Shown one piece after another: positions 55,814-64,000 of a stretch of 64,000 nt of DNA. Within the stretch, counting starts at the first letter, position 1; each line of letters starts with the position of its first letter. The DNA lies in NCBI GenBank assembly GCA_964019165.1, contig OZ025280.1, positions 11,464,428 through 11,528,427 on the forward strand, read 5' to 3'. The notes under the pieces were generated by a model. It had not been told where the DNA came from, did no database searches, and worked only from the letters and a program-made list of their open reading frames with translations. The position numbers were made by a program, and so were the translations under genes. The stretch comes from Mastigias papua (Eukaryota; Cnidaria; Scyphozoa; Rhizostomeae; Mastigiidae).

Positions 55814-57960
55814 ATGATGCAAACCCTAATTGACAAAACTTTAAATCATGATATTGCTTTAGAGGAAGTCAAACTGATGGCTAACAAGCTCAAAAACAGA
55901 AAAGCGTCTGGGCTTGATATGTTGTCTGCTGAGCTTTTAAAACATGTAAATGACACTTTTATGCTTGTTTTTACTAAACTTTTTAACAAACTACTACAAT
56001 CTGGACATTCCCCTGAGGAGTGGTCTGTGGAAATAATTGTAGCTCTTTTTAAAGGGGGCGATGAAGCAAACCTGACTACTTACAGGGGTATTACACTATT
56101 AAGTAAGTTTGGAAAGTTTTTCTTGGGTGTTTTGCTTGAAAGATTAAATAACGTCATTTCTCAATTTGAAATCCTTGAACAAAATCAGATAGGTTTTAGA
56201 ATAGGATATCAGAAATCCGACCATATTTTCACTCTTCGTGCTCTAATTCTAAATCATTTCAGAAATAATAAAGGCCCCCTGTGCATATGCTTCATGGATG
56301 TCAAAAAAGCCTTTGATTCCGTAAACCATAAGCTGTTGCTACAGCAGCTTGCTACATATGGAATAAAGGAAAACTTTCTAAAAGTCATCTCATCACTTTA
56401 CGATCAAGTTAAATCATCTGTGAGTGGTAATGATAGTCTGACTGATCTTTTCCCTTGTAACAGAGGAGTACGACGAGGGTGCCTTTGTAGTCCAGTCCTT
56501 TTTGCTTTATATCTAAACGATTTAAATAGCCACATTATGGAATCTTCTCAGGGGGTAATGGTGGATGATATACCTGTTCACTCACTTTTATATGCTGACG
56601 ACCTTGTTTTAAAAGCAAAGGATAGAAAAGACCTTCAATCTCAACTGGATGCCTTAGATACGTGTCCAAAATATCGTAAAATGGAAGTGACCTTGGACAA
56701 AACTGAAGTCATGTTGATTCAAAAGCAGAAATCCCATGCTAAATCTACAAAGAACAAACCTTGGAAGTTAGGTGATAACGAACTTAAAGAACATGTCTCT
56801 TATACATATTTAGGTGTAACGTTGAAATCTAATGGGTCCTTTTCAGAACATATCGAGAAAGTAAAGGAGAAAGCTCACAAGTCCTACTTTTCCCTTATTT
56901 CTAAAAGCAAAGAATGGGGCGGTTTCCAGCCACATCTTTGTCTTTATTTGTTTGACCATACGATTGTCCCCATTTTGACTTATGCTTCAGAAATATGGGG
57001 TTTTGAGGAATGGCCTACGTTGGAAATGCTTCACCTTAGAGCCTGTAAATATGCTTTGGGTGCTTGATTGAGTACAACTACAGATGCTGTATATGCAGAA
57101 CTTGGAAGAGTAAGTCTCCAATGCCAAAGACATATAAATATTTAAATTTTTTCACTAGGTTATCCTTTTTAGATATACATCATTATGCTAGCAAAGCTTT
57201 CCTTATGTTTGCAAAGGATGCAGGTTATGTATGCATCTAAACTGTACACAGAGATTTGAACAGACGCAGTTTTGTGCTGCCCTTCCAGTGACTGGTGCAC
57301 AAAGAGGAACAAGCCGGAAATGTCTTTACAAGGAACTTGGCTGGGAGAACTTGTATCATAGAAGGTGGTATAGATGAAAGTACCATTTGTTTAGTTTGAT
57401 AAAATCCCATTCCCCAAATTATTTGTTTGTTAGAATTCCACAAGAGCACAACGTAAGCTAAAATTTACGACATATGAGAAACTATGACCAAATATTAGAA
57501 GAACTGCATGATACTTGAACACCTACTTGCAAACTGCAGCTTTTGAGTGGAATTTGCTTGATTATGACACAAAAAACTTGACGTCAATGTCTGAGTTCAA
57601 ACGTAAGTTACTTACTATGATAAGACCTGATATTGTCAGTGTCAGACACTTGTCATAATTGCGACTCAAATTCAGTGGACTAAATGAGCACAGATTCAGA
57701 CATAACTTTGACTGACTAGATCCTGTCTGCTTGAGTGGTATTGCTTATGAAGATAATGAACATTTCCTCCTCCACTACCCCCTGTTTGAAGAAGCTCAAA
57801 GAGATCTCCTTTTCAGCTTATCTGATATTTCTGGGTTGGATATAGCAAGATTGGACCTATAATTCCTAAGCCATTCAATACTTTTTGGGAATCCAATTCT
57901 GATCCTAATTGCCAACAGATTGATAATGGAGGCAACAGTTAATGTTGTCAAGGCAACAAA
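55814..57960 (+). pseudogene. Non-LTR retrotransposon (LINE) reverse transcriptase, 5'-truncated
   Basis: An open RT frame of 417 codons (55814-57067). The order is KLKNRKASGLDMLSAELLK, YRGITLLSKFGKFFLGVL, NQIGFRIGYQKSDHIF, CFMDVKKAFDSVNH (first Asp), GVRRGCLCSPVLFALYLND, HSLLYADDLVLKAK (active-site YADD) and YTYLGVTLKSNGSFSEH. It ends ACKYALGA-TGA, and related text continues broken: TTDAVYAELGRVSLQ near 57083, then HRFRHNF, EDNEHFLLHYPLFEEAQRD near 57690-57800. No endonuclease domain is left at the 5' end. It looks like the jockey/CR1-type superclade; I do not assign a clade. The RT itself is surprisingly intact. Confidence 0.87.
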
Positions 57961-58199
57961 GATGCTTCACTGAAGAGCACTTCATACATAAGCAGCACCC
58001 CTTTCCCAACCTTAAGCCTAGTTTATACTTAAAAATTAATGCTTAAGTGTCAAAAGGATTAAGGAGAAAGTATCTGCTGCAAGTGCACAAGTAAAATGCA
58101 TTCGCATCCTTAATCAACCTGCACTTTTGTATACTTTGGCCTTAAGCAAAATTGATTTCAATGCTAGCGAAGGAAAGATCAAGAAAAGTCTTCACATCC

Positions 58200-59520
58200 T
58201 ATGCATTACATAAATGACGGCAAAGGCCAAACATGCGTACAGTTAATGCTTTCTGATGCAAAAGTGGAGAATACCACTCACTATTACAAAAGCTTTGAGA
58301 TATTGATTCAGAGGGACAGTATCACTATTTTAAGATGTCAAAAGAACAATGTGATGAACGTCTACTACATATCGAAGATCAACTCATTCGCCATGGAAAA
58401 CAGTGTTTCCCAATATCACCAGGGGAAAAGAGTAGCTGTGACATTACACTATCTTGCAACGGGTGACTCACAATAAACGGTTGCTATTAGTTACTGGTTA
58501 TGCAACTCTACAGTAAATAAAATAATTTATGAAACATGTGCTGTGTTGTGGGAGAGTCTCTACCAGATTATGTGAGGTTCCCCAGTACTGAGGAAGAGTG
58601 GAGAACAATAGCTAGAGACTTCGAATTATTTTAGACCTACCTCAATTGTATCGGTGCCATTGACAGTAGGCACATTGCGATAAAGGCCCTAAAGACTTCA
58701 AGTAGTGATTATTTTAACTGTAAAGGATTTCATTTGGCTGTGCTTCTAGCAGTAATTGATTCTAGATATCACTTTATTATGATGGACATTGGAGTGTATG
58801 GACAAGAGTGATGAAGGGGTTCTTGCAAAATCAGAACTCGGCAGGAAGTTCAATGGTGGGCTCTTGAGAATACCTGCTGCAGAGCCTGTTGCACGTTGTG
58901 AATGTGCTATGCCATATGTGTCTGTGGGTGATGAGGCCGTTATAGGAGATTTTCAACATTATAAATGTATTCTGCTTTATGGTCTGATAAGAAGAGCATC
59001 AGAAAATCAATGTATAGCTAGTGAACGAAAAGTTACCTTGAGTTGTTTCAACTGAAATATACTATACTATGAGGGTGGTTTATAACTAGCTTTTTCCTGA
59101 CAGGCTCTAATCTGCAGGAGGATAAGCAAATGTACACTTAACCCCATTCTTGTGCAAGAAGACTTTTCTGAAAATGGTTTTGGCATCCTATCTACACACT
59201 GGAGGATTATTAAAGGCCCATTCGATGCCACTCCAGAGCATGTTGCTGTTACTACTAAAGCTTGCATCACTCTACATAAGTATTTAGCTTCCACTGACTT
59301 TACAAACACACCAGCAACCAGGTACATCCCCCCATATTGAACTGACCATGGGAGTAGTTCTGGAGATAATGTGACAGTGCAGTGGAGGGATGACTATATG
59401 CAGGGAGTAAACAGGGCATCATTGAATATGGCTTCACGGCAAGCATTTGCAGTTAGAGACAAATTTAAAGAATACTTCATTTCAGATTCTGAGAAAAATT
59501 CCTTGGCAAGAAAATGTTAG
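58200..59520 (+). pseudogene. PIF/Harbinger transposase pseudogene
   Basis: Pieces in different frames, in order: KRVAVTLHYLATGDSQ (N-terminal part, 58430), LNCIGAIDSRHIAIKAL (first Asp, near 58645), FNCKGFHLAVLLAVIDSRYH, then DEGVLAKSELGRKF and MPYVSVGDEAVIGDF (second Asp region, near 58930). ENGFGILSTHWRIIKGPFDA, CITLHKYLAST (near 59280) and a C-terminal DKFKEYFISD (59460) complete it. All family blocks are present, but many stops separate them. Confidence 0.82.
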
Positions 59521-59584
59521 AAGAGAAATTAACTGAGAACGTGGAACAAACAAGTCATCATTCAATCAAATATGATCTAGGTAA

Positions 59585-59812
59585 TTAATTTTGAAAATAT
59601 TCTGCAACAGAAATTGGTCCATCCCCAGATGCAGTTCCCATGGCCCCAACCTCAACTTCAAATAATACATGATCTATTTTCTTTTTAACATATATTTGTG
59701 AAATTCTTGACAGCTTTTGTATTGTATCTGCTACAGTTTTCCCATAAGTGGTAAACTCATCGTCAACATCTTTCTCTTGACGAGCTTTGGAGTATGGCAT
59801 CATCCACCTCAT
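59585..59812 (-). pseudogene. BESS-like C-terminal fragment of the PIF/Harbinger partner
   Basis: DDEFTTYGKTVADTIQKLSR then VKKKIDHVLFEVEVG fits the BESS pattern (D-x-x-F ... VA-x-x-x-x-KL ... K-x-x-I). The MADF part is not found. Same strand and place as the BESS exon in the other element. Confidence 0.6.
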
Positions 59813-59925
59813 TTGTTGGGCGTTTTCTTGCTTTTCTCTACAGCAGAAAATTCCTAGTATAGTTAGATCCTATCTACAAGTGCATGCACTGATTTAATTG
59901 AATAGCGGAACCCAGAGGATAGGTG

Positions 59926-59928
<3 letters not shown>

Positions 59929-59998
<70 letters not shown>
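59929..59998. repeat. (AT)n microsatellite
   Basis: About 35 uninterrupted AT units, self-complementary. Confidence 0.97.
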
Positions 59999-60000
<2 letters not shown>

Positions 60001-60101
60001 CTCCCAAATCTTCACAATACAATCAAGTTTGAGATATGTCAGAGAAACACAACTAGACTTTTAATTTTGCAACACATCTTTCAGATAGTAACTATCCATC
60101 A

Positions 60102-60737
60102 TCAGTTGCTTACAGAATGTAATAGAAATCTATAGAACACACATATGTATATACATTCATATACACATTCGACAATCGAATGATAAACCATTATAAAGTA
60201 AAAAGACGGGGGGCATTGGACACTTAAAGAAATATCCAAGTGTTTAACCTGTTTATTCAACAATGGTTTTTCCAACTTAATATGCAGAGCTCCTTTACTT
60301 TCACGATGGTTATAGGTGCTTGCTGTATCTAAACCTGTGAAGCAAGTATCACCACAAGACATCCTACGTTTATCAGAACTCTTTGGATGTTTATAAATCT
60401 GGGAGTTTTTATCGGAATGTGGATGCTCATGCACTCTTGTGGACAAATGTCGGCTAGTCTCACCAACATAGACAGACTTACATCCCACGCATATACATTT
60501 ATGAATCACATTAGAGTGGAGCAATCTGGGTATAGAGTCTTTAACATGTGTTACATTTTTAATGTTAAAGGAAGAAAATACCACTTTGATTTCATTATTT
60601 TTATTACAATGCCGTTTAACTAGAGTGTGCAACGTGCATTTCGTGAAAGTAGACAATAGCGAGTGTTTACGAAGCGCGATGAGTCTGCTCACTACAAGCC
60701 AAAGGAGTCTAGACACAAGCTCGGTAGAAATGAGCAT
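60102..60737 (-). pseudogene. Penelope-like element, GIY-YIG endonuclease fragment
   Basis: The frame reads DSIPRLLHSNVIHKCICVGC, then SVYVGETSRHLSTRVHEH, the YVG-E-T-x-R-x-L block of the GIY-YIG nuclease at the C-terminus of Penelope-like retroelements. IYKHPKSSDKRR and an ESKGALHIKLEKPLLNK segment follow. The RT part that should precede it is absent; the fragment ends at the palindrome side. The nuclease nicks target DNA for priming. The start codon at 60737 is probably not a true start. Confidence 0.82.
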
Positions 60738-60876
60738 GGTATTTAGATTGGCACCAGAATTTCACTTTAGATACGAAACTATAGCTATTGAGAACGAATT
60801 ATTGTATAAGATGGAGGAAAACATGATGGAGGAAGAAGAGCATTTTTTATTATGGTGAAGGACATTAGATAACATA
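60738..60876. other. Spacer before palindrome P12
   Basis: A short plus-strand frame (LAPEFHFRYETIAIENEL ... EEEEHFLLW) ends at 60858. It is too short to assign and might be a piece of another transposase N-terminus. Confidence 0.3.
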
Positions 60877-61412
60877 CTTAATACTGATAGCCCGCTACAC
60901 GCGGGCTTCCCTAGCCCCAGTTCAAAAGTTGCATATTAGCCTTGGACAGACTAACGCTGTGCCCCCATGAAAGTTGCTTGGTCTGGTCGCATAGGATCAC
61001 GAGAAGGTGACGTCATGGGACTCTGCGATGGAGCACGTGACTTTCGGCCTTGCATTGTGCAAATCGAAGAAAATTGCAAGAAAAAATTGTGCAAAAAATG
61101 CTCGGATACCTGCGCTAGGCTACGGGGCAATAAAGGGAAAGGAAGAGACTCCAGAAGCCCCGTAGCCTAGCGCAGGTATCTGAGCATTTTTTGCACAATT
61201 TTTTCTTGCAATTTTCTTCGATTTGCACAATGCAAGGCCGAAAGTCACGTGCTCCATCGCAGAGTCCCATGACGTCACCTTCTCGTGATCCTATGCGACC
61301 AGACCAAGCAACTTTCATGGGGGCACAGCGTTAGTCTGTCCAAGGCTAATATGCAACTTTTGAACTGGGGCTAGGGAAGCCCGCGTGTAGCGGGCTATCA
61401 GTAGTAAGCTAG
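60877..61412. repeat. Palindrome P12, intact
   Basis: P2-type arms; the outer right end is AAGCTAG at 61412, while the outer left end (CTTAATACTGATAGCC) lacks the final CTAG. The spacer is inverted relative to P2 (AATAAAGGGAAAGGAAGAGA), so the whole unit lies in the opposite orientation. Confidence 0.92.
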
Positions 61413-63870
61413 TCTCTATTATACGACTTGTTGAATGCACAGAATTGTTTAAAATGCTCTCTACAATGAGGCACTAATGAAACTACATGACATATTGTCT
61501 CCTGCTTCACTCAACTCTAACTTAAGGAGTCCTGGAAATAATTTTAAGATGTTATAACAGATACAATAAAGCACATGAATTGGCAGGTATGAGTGGTTCT
61601 GTTATCATGTAGGTGACCACTAATCCTGTCCACAGAGGTACACAATCAAGTCTGATCCATAAACGTAGGTGTTATACAACTGGAATCTGTGATAGGACTT
61701 GGTAGCTCAAGGTGATAAAACAAAAGAATAGTGCTTGGTATTCCTATATCACACCTTTATATAATATATAACAGAGTGTAAAGCTATTGATTGAGCAGCA
61801 TGGATCATATTAGATATCAGCCAGAGTTCTTGGGGGGAGTCCATAGGTTATGGCTATACAAAACAAATAATGCAGCTATCCAGTACTAAATTATCTGTTA
61901 CAACCATGTGAAATTCAGATTTCAACCAATAATTGTAGTTGGATAGGGGAAAGTGGCCCCATAAATCAAATATTGCTATCTAGTACTAATTCACCCCTAA
62001 AAAAACTATAATATCATATGCAGAATGATCTATGGAAGTCAGTAATTCTTTGAAATGAGTAATAATATATATCCTGTATCATCAACTCAGATGTCAAATG
62101 AACGCATTACCTCAGTGGGGGCAAGGGGCTTCATAAATAAAGTCTAGGCAATAATAGTGATGGTCATATCTAGTACTAATCCATCCCTTAAGAGTATATC
62201 ATCACGTGCAGAATTATCTATGGAATTCGGTAATGGTATTTATAACAAATGATCTCAGAAAGAAGGGCAACTGTGTCCCAACAGAAGAACATTCAGTATA
62301 GTGGAACCCCTTAAATTTGACTTGACCAGAATAACTCTACCATCTATAAGTGGAAATAACTATGAAGCCTACTGTAAATACAGTGAAAACAAAATAAAAA
62401 GAGTTACTGAGCTGAGAATAAAGTTGGTAACATCTTAGTGTTTGCCTGTAAAACGTGTATGATAAAATCAAGGAGTATATTCGACTGTAAGGGCAATATC
62501 TCAAATGTAAGCAAAGTGCCCAAACTCTTGAGACATCCTAACATCCAACTCATGTGCATATATTAAGAATCAAGAGCAAGCTAAAAGCTCCTAGTACATC
62601 AGCAAATATTGCATTAAATACTTCCTCGATATCATAACCATACTTCTCCAGTAACAAAACGGAACTTTAGAACAGAAAATCAAGCGAAGCTGAGGGGAAC
62701 TGCCATGAGCTTATTGCCCCTGAAGCAAAGTTATGGAATGGAATCACCCTCAAAAGACCACAATTAAATCCACAACAAAGGACAACAGGTATCTGCGATC
62801 GTGAGATGAACTTGGGAATCCCCTAGCATTTCATAGTACGCACTACGACAAAAGTAAAGAGTGAAAGTAAAAACTGCAAAATTAGGGTAACCAAATTCAG
62901 CAATAGCCCTATACATACTTCAGTGAAAGCATTCCACATACCAATATTTTATCGCCAAACATAACAATATCCTATGCCATTCGTACATGTGGTAAAAGCA
63001 ATGAATAAATTCGAAGCTACCAGGGAAAAGAACAGTAAACATACAGTAATCATTTCATGACAATTTAGTAAGAAAAGAAGAATAACTTAGCGAATGAAAT
63101 CAAGCGAAAAAAGCACTAAACTGAAAGCTGAACGACGAAAGTCTCCTCCAAGTCACACGGCAATATTACGGTAGTGCAAATCACAACATTGCCAACTGAA
63201 AGCAGCAAGCACGCCATTCCATGTCATCTAAATAGGCATGAAAAGCAAACAACCTGCCATAATCTAGCACGGAATACAGAGTCAAACATATGTTGAATAT
63301 CTTTTCACACTTTAGCCGTAAAAGCACGGTGATTTAGTACACAGAATCGAACAGCTTTGAGAAGAACTGTCATGGCGGTAATACACTCGAGGGAAGGTGG
63401 CTGAATCTCGTTGAAAGATATGGAAATAAATGGCTGGTAACAGTAGAATACGGATGAAATGGACAAAGGAAATACAGGAATTCATAAATCAAACCATTTC
63501 AGGAAAAAAGAGCAGGCTTACCTGGAAGAACTGCAACCAAAGTCTCCTCGCGATAACATACACAGTTACTTAGTCCTACAGGACCGCTCGCAAAACTAAC
63601 AACACGCGGTCCAGCAGGGAGGAGCAACAGAATTGCTGGTAATGGCGATAAGAGGAAAGTGGAATAACTCGGCAAAAAAAATGATAAAAATCAGATCTCT
63701 TCTTATGTAAGTAGTAGACCCAAATGGCTACCCTCAACAGAAATTTGGGGGCCATGGAACAAATACCCTGGGAGGAGATCGTGTGCGCGATATCAGGTCA
63801 CGTGGTACAAATTCGAGCAATCTGATTGGTTTGGCATAAATTATCATATAGGGATCTTAGTATATAGTGA
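61413..63870 (-). mobile_element. Unit B in inverted orientation
   Basis: Reads as the complement of 12740-15197 over its whole length. The TCACTATATACTAAGATCCC end is at 63870 and the AGAGA end at 61413, next to P12. The left flank of the unit start is AATT, again a T before TCAC. Splice-donor-like CCAG|GTAAGC is on the minus strand near 63521. No gene. Confidence 0.88.
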
Positions 63871-64000
63871 AATTTGCATTTGGGATTGCCATACTGGAAA
63901 TATGATAGGTTTAATTTGGAAGATATGACTGACGAGGAATGTTCTGTGGAAATGTGTGTTAGAAAAAACAACATATATCAACTTTGTACTACCCTAAACT
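63871..64000. other. Unassigned right edge
   Basis: 130 bp beyond the inverted unit B with nothing recognised. Confidence 0.5.

Larger units (their letters stand above)
58030..59880. mobile_element. Second PIF/Harbinger remnant, decayed
   Basis: Plus-strand transposase pieces at about 58200-59520 and a minus-strand BESS-like frame at 59585-59812 give the same two-gene convergent layout as the element at 44094. Terminal repeats were not found, so the limits are approximate. The sequence differs clearly from the other element. Confidence 0.7.

Noticed and set aside
10933..61412. Palindromes as ordinary foldback or MITE insertions with target duplications
   Set aside because: Flanks of the intact copies show no direct duplication, and their ends match the terminal hairpin of the adjoining units.
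1..64000. CRISPR arrays, rRNA or tRNA genes
   Set aside because: No regularly spaced repeats with unique spacers, no rRNA text and no tRNA cloverleaf with matching TTCRA arm were noticed.

Overview
The window is eukaryotic, AT-rich and almost wholly built from mobile DNA. It has no bacterial operons, ribosome binding sites or RNA genes that I can see. The mix (a Polinton/Maverick-like block, Ty3/gypsy elements, a LINE, a Penelope-like remnant, PIF/Harbinger, hAT, and rolling-circle Helitron/Helentron-like repeats) suggests an invertebrate animal, perhaps aquatic. I cannot name a species and see no clear host gene.

Bases 1-9.8 kb are a compact, mostly minus-strand gene cluster of a Polinton-like element. 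It has a packaging-type ATPase (Walker A and B visible), a retrovirus-type DDE integrase ending in a chromodomain-like segment, a possible structural protein, a RING-like protein, and several unrecognised small genes a few bases apart. ATPase, integrase and RING genes carry frameshifts or stops, and the rightmost gene is split by a 682-bp inverted-repeat element. No DNA polymerase B, major capsid or maturation protease is seen; they may lie left of base 1 or be lost.

Bases 10.9-47.0 kb are a head-to-tail, partly nested array of non-autonomous rolling-circle-like units (A, B, C, D). Each starts near TCTCTATATACTAAGATCCC. Most end in a GC-rich hairpin plus CTAG, carried inside a 540-595 bp near-perfect palindrome. 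About 16.6 kb of the array (11155-27697) is tandemly duplicated at 27734-44333, and an inverted unit B lies at 61.4-63.9 kb. Palindrome copies are intact (four), collapsed to a short hairpin (two) or broken, usually close to the centre. Unit bodies are non-coding but share promoter-like and splice-donor-like modules. A PIF/Harbinger element (44094-46614) with its MADF/BESS partner gene sits in unit D of the second copy, and a truncated one sits in the first.

Bases 47.0-55.8 kb hold two degenerate minus-strand Ty3/gypsy elements. The first has a 100-bp LTR and is interrupted by a hAT-type element with a perfect 8-bp target duplication. Bases 55.8-60.8 kb hold a 5'-truncated LINE, a second decayed PIF/Harbinger, an (AT)n tract and a Penelope-like GIY-YIG fragment. 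A palindrome and the inverted unit B close the window.

The most unusual system is the rolling-circle array with its large terminal palindromes, which seem to drive local deletion, breakage and duplication.
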